A stretch of 56,549 bases of DNA from Komagataeibacter melaceti. GTDB lineage: Bacteria > Pseudomonadota > Alphaproteobacteria > Acetobacterales > Acetobacteraceae. The position numbers and the translations under genes are program-made. The stretch's first letter is position 1. Every line of letters starts with the position of its first letter. The notes beneath the pieces are model-generated. The model was not told the origin of the DNA, ran no database searches, and saw only the letters and a list, made by a program, of their open reading frames with translations. The stretch covers positions 1 through 56,549 of the forward strand of contig NZ_QUWV01000063.1 of NCBI RefSeq assembly GCF_003403295.1, written 5' to 3'. This document shows positions 48,193-56,549 of this stretch, in pieces.

Positions 48193-50030
48193 CAGTGACG
48201 GGTTCCATTAGCGGGAGATGATGCGGGGGCGGGCGTGGTGACGGGCTTGAGGTCCGCCGGAATGGCCTTTGCGGGGGCGACATTGCCGCCCTTCCACAAC
48301 CGGGCGTAATCAAGGGCCGCGGTAATCTTGCGGCGGTCCAGCGGGTCCGGCTGGAACTGGATGGCGTTCTGCCATTCATTCACCGCTTCCAGCCTGCGGC
48401 CCGCCATCCAGTAAGCCACACCAAGGTGGTAGTTGATGGCCGGGTCCTGCGGCATCTGTTCAACCGCCTGTTCCAGCAGGGGCAGCCCCTCCGCCACATG
48501 GCCCAGCCGCATGAGCACCCAGCCGACACTATCACGAATCTGGTTGTCGGACGGGGCCAGCGCCAGCGCGCGGCGCAGGTAGCTTTCCGCCATGGCCGGG
48601 TTCTCGCCATGCTCAACCATGGAATAGCCAAGGTAGTTCAGAAGTTCCGGCTCGTTGGGGGAAAGCTGGAGTGCCTGCTGGAGCAGCGCGCGCGCCTGCG
48701 GCCAGTGGTTCTGGCGCTCCTGCGCTATGGCCTGCCCGAAAAGCAGCCGCCAGTCGTCACCTTCCAGCCGGTGCGGTACCAGGGCCGTGGCGTGCTGGTA
48801 GGCGTCCAGCGCCTCGGGCCATTTCTGCTGGTCCAGCAGGGCATCGCCCAGGCTGCTCCACAGCATCCGGTTTTCAGGGGCCTGCTGCAGCAGGTCGCGC
48901 AGTTCACGCGCCGCCTGTTCCCGGTTGCCCATCATGACATCCAGGTCAGCCTGCTCGGTCCGGTAAACCGGCTGAAGCGGGTCATCCGCCGGTGCGCCGT
49001 CCAGCGCCTCACGCGCCAGCCGGTCCTGCTTGCGCACATGCAGCATGGAGGAGAGCAGGAGCCGCGCCTCGGAATCCGCCGGGTCCAGCACGAGCGCCAT
49101 GCGCAGCATCATCTGCTCGGTCCCGCGCAGGGTGCCGATTTCCTGTGCGGCATCGGGCTGGCGTTCGTCATCCCCGCCGTCATGGGCATAAAGCTGCTGG
49201 TCGATCAGCAGCGCCACCAGCCCGTAGGCCTGCGCCAGCCCCTGCGCCGCGTGGGTGACAACCGGGCGCCGCACCATGGCCATGATGCCCGGCCTTGCCA
49301 CGTCCAGCACCGGCATGGCGGCGATACGCTCATTGATCAGGGCCTGCGCCTGTGCTTCCTGCCCCTGTGCGATGAGCCAGTGCGCCAGGACCAGCGTGGT
49401 GAACAGGTCGCCACCGGACATGCTGGTGGACTGACGGAACAGCACATCCGCGCGCATCTGCTGGCCGCCAAGCTGGGCGATCAGGGCGGCATGCAGTGTG
49501 TAATAGCCCCCCAGCGCATGATCCATGCGCGCGGGTTCCAGCGTAGCCAGGGCCTCATCCGTCCTGCCCGCGCCCTGCAATGCCCATGCGCGCAGCAGCG
49601 GGCGCAGCAGGTTCATGATCTGGTCGGACGGGGCGTTGAGGTAATGGGTCGCCGCTTCATCCCACCGGCCCGCAAGGGCGGCAGCATTGCCCATGACCAG
49701 CTCCGGCATGACCCCGGCGGGCTGGTCCGGGGCCAGGGCGACCGCCTCGGGGCTGCCGGCCATGATGCTGTAGAAAAACGCCCGTTCACTGAACAGGCGA
49801 AAACCGGGGGCCAGCCGCGCTGCGGTGCTGAACGCACGCGCGGCTTCGGCGTTGTCGCCTTCGGTGGCGGCAACACTGCCGACAAGCAGGTTGGTGGCCA
49901 GATCCTGCCGCCCGGCCTGCATGATGGCGTCATCCAGCGTGGCGGCCCGCATTTCCCGGTTGGGAAACCCGGCCAGGAGCGGTACAACAAGGGAGGCCAC
50001 GACCATGCGTGACAGACGAGGTAAGAGCAT
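48192..50030 (-). CDS. TPR-repeat exported protein
   Basis: About 612 residues with an N-terminal hydrophobic signal (MVVASLVVPLLAGFPNREMR) and many tetratricopeptide repeats, clearest between residues 390 and 590 (ALLQQALQLSPNEPELLNYLGYSMVE; YLRRALALAPSDNQIRDSVG). The C-terminus is Ala/Pro-rich. It probably scaffolds an envelope complex; no enzyme motif is seen. ATG 50030 is chosen because the signal peptide follows directly; the frame remains open 174 codons further upstream across the divergent gene. A TPR gene before ispE is common in alphaproteobacteria. Confidence 0.82.
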   Translation of the reverse strand: MLLPRLSRMVVASLVVPLLAGFPNREMRAATLDDAIMQAGRQDLATNLLVGSVAATEGDNAEAARAFSTAARLAPGFRLFSERAFFYSIMAGSPEAVALAPDQPAGVMPELVMGNAAALAGRWDEAATHYLNAPSDQIMNLLRPLLRAWALQGAGRTDEALATLEPARMDHALGGYYTLHAALIAQLGGQQMRADVLFRQSTSMSGGDLFTTLVLAHWLIAQGQEAQAQALINERIAAMPVLDVARPGIMAMVRRPVVTHAAQGLAQAYGLVALLIDQQLYAHDGGDDERQPDAAQEIGTLRGTEQMMLRMALVLDPADSEARLLLSSMLHVRKQDRLAREALDGAPADDPLQPVYRTEQADLDVMMGNREQAARELRDLLQQAPENRMLWSSLGDALLDQQKWPEALDAYQHATALVPHRLEGDDWRLLFGQAIAQERQNHWPQARALLQQALQLSPNEPELLNYLGYSMVEHGENPAMAESYLRRALALAPSDNQIRDSVGWVLMRLGHVAEGLPLLEQAVEQMPQDPAINYHLGVAYWMAGRRLEAVNEWQNAIQFQPDPLDRRKITAALDYARLWKGGNVAPAKAIPADLKPVTTPAPASSPANGTRH

Positions 50031-50135
50031 GACGCCAGAATCTACCGCGTGCGGCGTCCGCTGCCAAATCCCGCGCCGGGGGGCAGGATGGCGCGCGCCT
50101 GCATTACCTGTGTCGGTAGGGGACATATCCATCCG

Positions 50136-50990
50136 ATGACTGATTCCATAACCCTGTTGCGCCTGTATGTGGAGTGGGGCGCCGATGACGCGCTTGACAC
50201 CCACCCGCATGACCGGATGGCCCGTCCCGCCACGATAGACCATCCCGCCACGGCTACACAGCCCACCCCCATACAGCCAGATACGGGGAATGGACATAGA
50301 AATTCGCCCCCGCGCCCCGCCCCAGCGCCCGCGCGCGGGACCGCGACGCTGATTGACCAGGCCGTCACCGCCGCCCGCACGGCGGCGCAGGCAGCCCGCA
50401 CGCTGGATGAGCTGCATGCGGCCATTCGCGGCTTTGACGCCTGCACCCTGCGTGACAGCGCGACCCACAGCGTTTTCGTGGAAGGCCCGACCGGCGCCCC
50501 GCTCATGCTGATTGGCGAAGCGCCCGACGCGGACGAGGACCGCAGCGGCCACCCCTTCGCGGGGGAAAGCGGGGCGCTGGTCTCGGCCATGTTCGCCAGC
50601 ATCGGCGTCGAGCGCACCAGCCTGCTATGCGCCCCGGTCATTCCGTGGCGGCCACCGGGGGGGCGCCCCCCCTCCGCCGCCGAGACACGGATCTGCCTGC
50701 CCTTCATCCAGCGTGCCATCGTTCTGGCGCAGCCCGCGCGCGTGGTGCTGATGGGCAACCTGCCCGTATCCGTCCTGCTGGAAGAACGCACGACAGCCGC
50801 GCGCATGCGGGGCCGCTGGCGCGAAATCACCCTGCCCGCCGACCCCGCCCAACCCGGCCCGGCACCTACGTTCATGGCCCTTCCCATGCGTCACCCGCTG
50901 CAATTGCGCGCGAGTGCCACCGCGCGCCGTGACACATGGAAAGACATGCTCCTGATCCGTGAGACACTGGAGAGTATATCTGGCGGGTAA
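50136..50990 (+). CDS. Family 4-type uracil-DNA glycosylase-like protein, two cluster cysteines missing
   Basis: A 284-residue protein. The C-terminal 185 residues match family 4 UDG: LIGEAPDADEDRSGHPFAGESG, then PVIPWRPPGGRPPSAAETRICLPF, VVLMGNLPV and PMRHPLQL. In cluster-bearing family 4 enzymes the first block is CxxC and the second is CRPPGNR; here they read FDAC and WRPPGGR, so two of the four iron-sulfur ligands are absent. The N-terminal 100 residues are Pro/Ala-rich. It removes uracil, or recognises it, in DNA. ATG 50136 is chosen at the start of the conserved MTDSITLLRLYVEWGADDAL. Confidence 0.85.
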   Translation: MTDSITLLRLYVEWGADDALDTHPHDRMARPATIDHPATATQPTPIQPDTGNGHRNSPPRPAPAPARGTATLIDQAVTAARTAAQAARTLDELHAAIRGFDACTLRDSATHSVFVEGPTGAPLMLIGEAPDADEDRSGHPFAGESGALVSAMFASIGVERTSLLCAPVIPWRPPGGRPPSAAETRICLPFIQRAIVLAQPARVVLMGNLPVSVLLEERTTAARMRGRWREITLPADPAQPGPAPTFMALPMRHPLQLRASATARRDTWKDMLLIRETLESISGG

Positions 50991-51174
50991 CAAGGGATAA
51001 TTGCGTAATCTTTTCGGGGTATTAGCATATAGCAGGGCAGGTATTCATTCCCGTTCCAATTTATGTTTCCCACTGTTACATCCAGTTCCCGCATCTGTTC
51101 TGAACACTTATTTACCGTGACCAGATAAGCTGGCTATTGCTTTCTGTCTGCATTGCGCCTACATCCCCACCGCT

Positions 51175-53151
51175 ATGCGAGGGACAACCAATACCCCCCA
51201 TCATGCGGTGGCGGCCTTTCTGGCTGGTGCCGCATTTCTGGCAGGGGCGGCGTTCGCGCCGCTGCGTGCCCAAACAGTGGAACCCGGAGCGACGGATCAC
51301 GATCCGACCGCCCAGGGCGACCATAACGAGGAAACGGCGCTCGCCCTTCCACGCCTGCCCGCACATGGTAACGCCGGGCTGCCGCGCCCCCTCTCGCCCG
51401 AGGACGTGAGCCGCATCCGCCGGGTGTTCAAACTCCAGGCCGAGGGCGATTTCGACACCGCCATTCGTGAGACCGCCGCCATCCATGATGACACCCTGCT
51501 GGGTGACATCCTGGCCGCGCGCTACCTCAACCCGGCCTACCACCCCGATGCGGGGCAGCTCCGGCTGTGGCTGCGTACCTTCTCGGGGCTGGCGGATTCC
51601 CCGGCCATCTATTCCATGCTGGCCGCGATGCCCGCAAAGGGCGGTCCCCTGCCCCCGGCACCCGCCCGCAACGCGCTGGACAGCAGCCACCCGCCCCAGC
51701 ATATCCACCTGCCGGAGGAGGATGACCCCTCCCTGCGGGTCTTCACCCGCAACAGCATGCTTGACCATACCGTGCGCGAGCGCGCGGCACAGGGGGCCAA
51801 GGGGGCACGCAGCGCCCTGCGCCTGATCGCCATGACACCGGGCATGAACGACCTGTATGCGGCCCACCTGCAGGCGGAAATCGCCATGACCATGTTCAGC
51901 AATGGTGAAAACCGGCTGGCCATGTCCATCGCCCGCGATGCATTTGAAAAATCCAGCCAGCGCCTCGGCCTGGCGGGTTATGTCGCCGGTCTGGCCGCAT
52001 GGCGGCAGGGACGGCCCGACATGGCTCAGCCCATGTTCGAGGCTGCATCCCGTGCGCCACTGACACCGGGCAGCATCCGTGCCGGGGCAGCCTACTGGGC
52101 CGCCCGCGCCCATCAGGCCATGGGGGATGGGGCAGCCTACTCCCCGTGGCTGCACCGCGCGGCGGCGGCACCCCATACCTTCTACGGCCTGCTTGCCTCC
52201 CAGATACTGGGCCTGCGCGCGCCCGTGGGCCATGCGGGCAGCCATCCGGATACGATCGGCACCGCCCCGCCCCTCACCCTTGCCGCCGACCAGCAGAGCC
52301 TCCATGCGGGCAGCCCGGTGCTGGGTGAAATCGACATCGAGGCCGTGGCCGCAACGCCCGCGGGCCGCCGGGCCTTCGCCCTGCTGCAGGTGGGTGAGCG
52401 TGACCGGGCCGAAGCCACACTGCGCCGCATGTGGCCCGACATCCAGAACGACGCGGCCCTGTGCCACTCCACCCAGATGGTGGCGGACGCCGTGGGCATG
52501 AAGGCGCTGTCGGCCCAGATGCTCATGCTGATCGACACCAATGAGAGCGAATACAGCACCCACGCCGCCCGCTTCCCGCTGCCGCCACTCCAGCCCGCGC
52601 ATGGCTTCCGCATGGACCCGGCGCTGGTCTATGCGCTGACACGGCTGGAATCCAATTTTGACAGCAACGCGGTATCCGGCTCCGGCGCGCATGGGCTCAT
52701 GCAGGTCATGCCGGTGACGGCCGGTTTCGTGGTGCATGACAAGGACCGCTTCACCCGCCGCCCCACGGCATTGCACGACCCGGCGACCAACCTTGATATC
52801 GGGCAGCGTTACGTCCTGTACCTGGCCCAGCTTTCCGCGCAGGCCGGTGGGCAGCATGTGCCCGCGGGCGGTGACATGATCCGCATGCTGGCCAGCTACA
52901 ATGCCGGGCCATCGGCCATTTCGCGCCGGAGTGCGACGATGGACGAGGATGAAGACCCGCTGCTCTATATCGAGAGCCTGCCCAGCAACGAGACCCGCGA
53001 TTATGTCCGCCGGGCCTTTACCTATCTGTGGATCTATGCCGACCGTCTGGGCATTGCCGCACCGTCCCTTGAGACGCTGGCGCGCAATGAATGGCCCGGC
53101 TTCGGTGCGGAAATGGCCATGGCGGGCCATGCGGGCCACACCATCCACTAG
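51175..53151 (+). CDS. slt: Soluble lytic murein transglycosylase (Slt family)
   Basis: A 658-residue periplasmic enzyme. A signal sequence (AFLAGAAFLAGAAFAPLRA, cleavage before QTV) precedes a long superhelical U-domain and a C-terminal SLT domain. Glu492 in TRLESNFDSNAVSGSGAHGL is the catalytic acid, followed by MQVMPVTAGFV and MLASYNAGPSAISRR. It cleaves peptidoglycan, leaving 1,6-anhydro ends. ATG 51175 lacks an obvious Shine-Dalgarno. A strong terminator follows. Confidence 0.93.
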   Translation: MRGTTNTPHHAVAAFLAGAAFLAGAAFAPLRAQTVEPGATDHDPTAQGDHNEETALALPRLPAHGNAGLPRPLSPEDVSRIRRVFKLQAEGDFDTAIRETAAIHDDTLLGDILAARYLNPAYHPDAGQLRLWLRTFSGLADSPAIYSMLAAMPAKGGPLPPAPARNALDSSHPPQHIHLPEEDDPSLRVFTRNSMLDHTVRERAAQGAKGARSALRLIAMTPGMNDLYAAHLQAEIAMTMFSNGENRLAMSIARDAFEKSSQRLGLAGYVAGLAAWRQGRPDMAQPMFEAASRAPLTPGSIRAGAAYWAARAHQAMGDGAAYSPWLHRAAAAPHTFYGLLASQILGLRAPVGHAGSHPDTIGTAPPLTLAADQQSLHAGSPVLGEIDIEAVAATPAGRRAFALLQVGERDRAEATLRRMWPDIQNDAALCHSTQMVADAVGMKALSAQMLMLIDTNESEYSTHAARFPLPPLQPAHGFRMDPALVYALTRLESNFDSNAVSGSGAHGLMQVMPVTAGFVVHDKDRFTRRPTALHDPATNLDIGQRYVLYLAQLSAQAGGQHVPAGGDMIRMLASYNAGPSAISRRSATMDEDEDPLLYIESLPSNETRDYVRRAFTYLWIYADRLGIAAPSLETLARNEWPGFGAEMAMAGHAGHTIH

Positions 53152-53180
53152 GCATTACAGCCCCCATCGGCTGTAAAAAA

Positions 53181-53213
53181 GGGACGCATCCTGCGCGGAT
53201 GCGTCCCTTTTTT
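53181..53213. terminator. Bidirectional intrinsic terminator after slt
   Basis: GGGACGCATCC-tgcgc-GGATGCGTCCC with AAAAAA before and TTTTTT after; it can stop transcription from both strands. Confidence 0.92.
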
Positions 53214-53357
53214 CATGGGTCGATCTGGGGTCCTGCAACCGGATCATGCCCTGCCGCGTTGCGGCACCGGTCACTTTACCCCTCGCCCGCTCCGGGGAAA
53301 GGCGGAGTCCAGCGGTGCGACACCATGCCGGAAAGGCCGCCGCAACGTGCCTGCCGG

Positions 53358-54647
53358 TCAGTTCTCGGCCAGAAGCTGGCGACTGGCCTGCACCCGCACC
53401 ACGCGGCGGCCTTCCATTTCCAGCACCTCGAATAGCCAGCCTGAAAACACCACCTTGTCCCCTTTTGCGGGCACACGGCGCAACAGGGCCAGTATCAGGC
53501 CGGCCAGCGTATGATAGCTGCCTTCCGCCGGCAGGTCGGACAGGCCCAGCCGGTCCTTGACCTCATCAGCAGGCATGGAGCCGTCAAGCGTCAGGACACT
53601 GTCATGCGCCAGACGCTGCGGGGGCGTGCTGCCCGGCTCGTGCTGTTCGCCCACGATCGCGCCGAACAGGTCGGATGAGGTCACGATCCCCTCGAACGAG
53701 CCATATTCATCCAGCACCAGCGCCAGACCCAGCGGGGAGGCCCGCATCCGCTCCAGCATGTCAAAGGCGGACAGCGTATCAGGCACCGAAATGGGATGGC
53801 GCAGCCCCACCGCGATGGAAGGGCTCTTGCCATCGAGAAAACGGTCAAGCATGTCCTTGGCCAGAATGACGCCCACGGGGTTATCCACCCCCCCCTCACA
53901 CACCACGATGCGGGAATAGGTGGTCGAACGCAGGACCTGGAGCAGTTGCGCGCGCGATACGTGCCGTTCCACCCAGCACAGTTCGTTGCGGGGGGTCATG
54001 ATCGCGCGCACCGGGCGTTCGGCCAGACGCAGCAGGCGCTCGATCATGTCGCGCTCCTCCTGCTCCAGCACGCCCGCCTGCGCGCCCTCGGCAATATAGG
54101 CGCGCAGTTCCTCGACCGAGACGGACTGGCGGATCGCCCCCCCGATCCCCATCACCTTCAGCACCAGTTCGGATGAGCGCCCCAGCAGCCATACGACCGG
54201 CCGGGTCACCCACGCCATCCATTCCAGCAGCAGCGACAGGCGCGACGCGATCAGTTCGGGCTGGCGCAGCGCGATCTGCTTGGGCACCAGTTCACCCAGC
54301 ACCAGCATCAGCGCGGTAATGGCGCTGACCACCAGAAGCATCGCGATTTCATCGGCAATGGAGCGCAGGGCCGGGATTCGGGCCAGCCAGTGGCTGACGC
54401 CCACCTCGATACTGCTGCCGCCGAATGTCCCCTCCAGAATCGAGACAAGGGTCATGCCGATCTGGACCGTGGGCAGGAAGCTCTGCGGGTCACCCGCCAG
54501 TTTCAGCGCCCGGTCGGCCCCCACCGTGCCATTGCGCACCAGAATGGCAAGCCGCGCGCGCCGCGCGGAAATAAGCGCCAGTTCCCCCATGGCAAAAAGC
54601 CCATTGAGCAGAACAAGGCATAATATAACAATGAGTGAGACAACCAT
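53358..54647 (-). CDS. CNNM/CorC-type membrane protein with CBS domains
   Basis: A 429-residue protein of the hemolysin C/CorC (YtfL-like) family. DUF21 membrane domain at about 1-180 (LNGLFAMGELALISARRARL, VLGELVPKQIAL), paired CBS domains at about 205-330 (RAIMTPRNELCWV, GLALVLDEYGSFEGIVT) and the C-terminal CorC_HlyC domain (YHTLAGLILALLRRVPAKGD). Such proteins are linked to magnesium or other divalent-cation efflux. ATG 54647. Confidence 0.9.
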   Translation of the reverse strand: MVVSLIVILCLVLLNGLFAMGELALISARRARLAILVRNGTVGADRALKLAGDPQSFLPTVQIGMTLVSILEGTFGGSSIEVGVSHWLARIPALRSIADEIAMLLVVSAITALMLVLGELVPKQIALRQPELIASRLSLLLEWMAWVTRPVVWLLGRSSELVLKVMGIGGAIRQSVSVEELRAYIAEGAQAGVLEQEERDMIERLLRLAERPVRAIMTPRNELCWVERHVSRAQLLQVLRSTTYSRIVVCEGGVDNPVGVILAKDMLDRFLDGKSPSIAVGLRHPISVPDTLSAFDMLERMRASPLGLALVLDEYGSFEGIVTSSDLFGAIVGEQHEPGSTPPQRLAHDSVLTLDGSMPADEVKDRLGLSDLPAEGSYHTLAGLILALLRRVPAKGDKVVFSGWLFEVLEMEGRRVVRVQASRQLLAEN

Positions 54648-54721
54648 GATCCCACCATCCTACAGCATAATTATCCGCGCGGGCACATTGCGCATGCATG
54701 TACCCATGCGACATGCCAAAG

Positions 54722-54750
54722 AAAAAGGCGGGACCATCTGGCCCCGCCTT
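54722..54750 (-). terminator. Intrinsic terminator after hpnH
   Basis: On the minus strand AAGGCGG...CCGCCTT with inner pairs is followed by TTTCTTT, 39 bases past the hpnH stop. Confidence 0.75.
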
Positions 54751-54788
54751 CTGTCGTAACGCTACCTGCAAACAGGTCCGTCGCGTGG

Positions 54789-55970
54789 TCAGTCCGCCGC
54801 GTCGGCTGTCTCAACCGGCGCGGAGACCTTGCTCACGCGCGGCGGGGCGGCCGGCTTCTTGCGGGCCGCGAGTTCCGCCATCTTGGTATCGACATGCTGG
54901 GTAAAGACGTATTCAGCCGGGCGCTGGTGTTCCAGCGAGATTTCCGGAACCATGGGCTTTTCCGTCTCGGGCCCGAACAGCGCGACCTTGGCGATGTGCC
55001 ACGGGCGACGCACCGCATCCATCACGGCCGTTGATTCGTAGCCCGAATGGACCATGCAGTCGGCGCATTTTTCGTAATTGCCGGTGCCGTAGGCATCCCA
55101 GTCGGTATCGACCATGAGCTCTTCAAAGCTCTTGGCATAGCCTTCGCCCAGCAGGTAGCACGGGCGCTGCCAGCCGAACACGTTGCGCAGCGGCTTGCCC
55201 CACGGGGTGCAGTGGTACTGCTCGTTACCAGCCAGGAAGTTCAGGAACAGCGGCGACTGCGTGAAGCGCCACTTCTTGCCCTTGCCCAGACGGAAAATGT
55301 CACGGAAGAGCTGCTTCGTCTTCTGGCGGTTCAGGAAGTGTTCCTGATCCGGCGCGCGTTCGTAGGCATAACCCGGCGCGGTCATGATCCCGTCCACGCC
55401 CATGGCCATCACTTCATCAAAGAAGGCGGCAACGCGCTTGGGGTCGGCCCCGTCGAACAGGGTGCAGTTGATCGAGACGCGGAAGCCACGGGCCTTCGCC
55501 TTCTTGATCGCCGCGACCGCGCGTTCGTACACGCCGTCCTGACAGACGGAGGCGTCATGCATCTGCGGGTCGCCATCAAGATGCACGTCCCACGAGAAGA
55601 AGGGGCTGGGCTCGTAATCGTCCATCTTCTTTTCCAGAAGAAGGGCGTTCGTGCACAGATATACGTACTTCTTGCGCGCGATCAGCCCACGGATGATCTC
55701 GGGCATTTCCTTGTGCAGCAGCGGCTCGCCACCGGCCACGGCAATGACGGGCGCACCGGCTTCGGTATCCGCATCCAGACATTCCTGCACGCTCATGCGC
55801 TGATTGAGGATCTGGGCAGGATAGTCGATCTTGCCGCACCCGGCGCAGGCCAGGTTGCAACGGAACAACGGCTCGAGCATCAGCACGAGCGGATAGCGTT
55901 TGCGCCGCGTGACATGCTGCTTGACAACATAGGCGCCCACGCGGACTGCCTGCATAATAGGAACGGCCAT
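54789..55970 (-). CDS. hpnH: HpnH, adenosyl-hopene transferase (radical SAM)
   Basis: A 393-residue radical SAM enzyme. The iron-sulfur ligands are Cys38, Cys42 and Cys45 (CNLACAGC), followed by VAGGEPLLHKEM; further cysteines are in CTPWG, CYLLGEG and CADCMVHSGYE. It joins an adenosyl group to diploptene, the first step of bacteriohopanepolyol side chains that stiffen the membrane. ATG 55970 with AGAGG upstream starts MAVPIMQAVRVGAY, the usual N-terminus. It is divergent from dxs across 458 bases. Confidence 0.96.
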   Translation of the reverse strand: MAVPIMQAVRVGAYVVKQHVTRRKRYPLVLMLEPLFRCNLACAGCGKIDYPAQILNQRMSVQECLDADTEAGAPVIAVAGGEPLLHKEMPEIIRGLIARKKYVYLCTNALLLEKKMDDYEPSPFFSWDVHLDGDPQMHDASVCQDGVYERAVAAIKKAKARGFRVSINCTLFDGADPKRVAAFFDEVMAMGVDGIMTAPGYAYERAPDQEHFLNRQKTKQLFRDIFRLGKGKKWRFTQSPLFLNFLAGNEQYHCTPWGKPLRNVFGWQRPCYLLGEGYAKSFEELMVDTDWDAYGTGNYEKCADCMVHSGYESTAVMDAVRRPWHIAKVALFGPETEKPMVPEISLEHQRPAEYVFTQHVDTKMAELAARKKPAAPPRVSKVSAPVETADAAD

Positions 55971-56428
55971 GAAACCTCTGCTCCTGCACCGGCCCAACCG
56001 CCGGTCTCATACAATATTTCAAGTCTGGTAGGCTGGACTATGCTCACATCCACCTACGAGAAAACAAGCCCAACCTGACTCAGCCCTGCACCCAGAGCAT
56101 GCCGAGGTTGCGGACTTGTTACGACACATGAAGCCTTTCCGGAGGGTATAGGACAAAAACCATCCTGTATTCAATTGCTATCACCCAAGGTGTGGCCAAT
56201 TAACAACAGCCAGGCAATTAGAGACTGTATTTACATACTTAATCGGAGTAACACAGCGCGATTACGCTACGGTCGCCATGGTTTTCGTGCCATGAGCCGC
56301 CATTCATCGCCGCCGGAGCAGCCCGGTCCGGCCCTGCATGCAGGGCACGGGCCAGCCAACCGGAAACCGGGTTGGTTCCACCCCGCATATGGGGCAAGGG
56401 CCAACGCAGAACAATGGACGCGAATATA
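55971..56428. other. Divergent intergenic region between hpnH and dxs
   Basis: 458 bases without a convincing gene. The middle part is AT-rich and probably holds the promoters. Close to dxs are a perfect palindrome GCCCTGCATGCAGGGC (56331-56346) and a stem CCAACC/GGTTGG (56356-56361 with 56370-56375). An 84-codon ORF ends exactly at the dxs ATG (TAATG) but has no ribosome-binding site or similarity I recognise. Confidence 0.4.
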
Positions 56429-56549
56429 ATGGATCAGCCCAAACCCGCGATTCCGACCCTCGGGCGCTATGCGCAGCTTGACCGCGTCCGCATGCCGCAT
56501 GACCTGCGCAACCTCTCCGTTGAGCAGCTGAAGCAGCTTGCGGAAGAAC
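56429..56549 (+). CDS. dxs: 1-deoxy-D-xylulose-5-phosphate synthase, N-terminal part (cut by window edge)
   Basis: Forty codons are visible and the frame is open at the window end. The conserved DXS N-terminus is recognisable: IPTLGRYAQLDRVRMPHDL then LRNLSVEQLKQLAEE. DXS makes the first intermediate of the MEP pathway from pyruvate and glyceraldehyde 3-phosphate. An in-frame ATG five codons earlier (56414) is a possible start. Its neighbour hpnH uses the isoprenoid product, and ispE lies 8 kb away. Confidence 0.88.
   Translation, partial: MDQPKPAIPTLGRYAQLDRVRMPHDLRNLSVEQLKQLAEE

Noticed and set aside
50031-50552. 174-codon upstream extension of the TPR protein
   Set aside because: It would overlap the divergent UDG-like gene; the signal peptide begins directly after ATG 50030.
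51112-53148. A 678-codon open frame antisense to the lytic transglycosylase gene
   Set aside because: The plus-strand frame has a signal peptide and the full SLT motif; the minus frame is low-complexity His/Gly/Arg-rich sequence, as expected opposite a high-GC gene.
56175-56429. 84-codon ORF ending at the dxs start codon (TAATG)
   Set aside because: No ribosome-binding site, no recognised similarity, and its 3' half runs through a palindrome and a hairpin. Kept only as a note in the intergenic entry.

Overview
The window is chromosomal DNA of a high-GC alphaproteobacterium, most likely an acetic acid bacterium (Acetobacteraceae, Komagataeibacter/Gluconacetobacter type). This is inferred from a bacterial pyruvate decarboxylase, an FAD-type D-lactate dehydrogenase, an acetoin pathway, a hopanoid radical-SAM gene next to dxs, an OprB porin, and the alphaproteobacterial order tol-ybgC-ruvBAC-yebC. 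No rRNA, insertion sequence, CRISPR array, phage gene or integrase was seen. Both ends cut genes (tolA on the left, dxs on the right).

Layout. 1-4929 (minus): envelope and recombination operon read yebC-ruvC-ruvA-ruvB-ybgC, then tolQ-tolR-tolA, with many 1-11 base overlaps. 4989-7730 (minus): secA, divergent from a periplasmic PpiC-type isomerase, which is followed by argJ and an RDD membrane protein. 11120-15412 (plus): a tightly coupled trio of large MscS-type channel, 2-oxoglutarate/Fe(II) oxygenase and membrane-anchored SGNH-like protein, behind a leader that can fold. 15650-19219 (plus): a complete Mla/MCE lipid-transport operon (STAS-permease, ATPase, MCE protein, PqiC-like lipoprotein). 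19833-21928: tRNA-Gly(CCC) on the minus strand, then a promoter, a SAM-II riboswitch and metZ, then apaG; folE, a DJ-1 protein and moaB follow.

24019-26623: an OprB porin behind an AT-rich promoter with two perfect inverted repeats, then a small-molecule kinase. 27132-33911 (minus): a pyruvate-centred module budA-alsS-dld-pdc plus a NUDIX gene. D-lactate is oxidised to pyruvate, which can go to acetaldehyde (Pdc) or to acetolactate and acetoin (AlsS, BudA). 34143-42091: assorted genes including cbpA-cbpM, a CPA1 antiporter, an aldo/keto reductase, a DUF2272 lipoprotein, a rhodanese and cysteine synthase. 42159-44458: a two-component system whose kinase has an unusual His/Pro/Gly/Met-rich periplasmic loop. 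44657-48192: an orphan gene, a YqaA-type membrane protein, an SDR-fold protein that has lost its catalytic residues, and ispE. 48192-53151: a TPR protein, a UDG-like protein lacking two cluster cysteines, and a lytic transglycosylase. 53358-56549: a CNNM/CorC protein, hpnH and the start of dxs.

Most genes are ordinary core genes. The parts most worth a second look are the SAM-II leader of metZ, the channel/oxygenase/SGNH cassette and its leader, the pyruvate module with its large hairpins, the metal-ligand-rich sensor kinase, the catalytically degenerate SDR, the operator-like palindrome on the oprB promoter, and the UDG-like protein. All assignments come from reading the sequence and recalling families; no database search was run.
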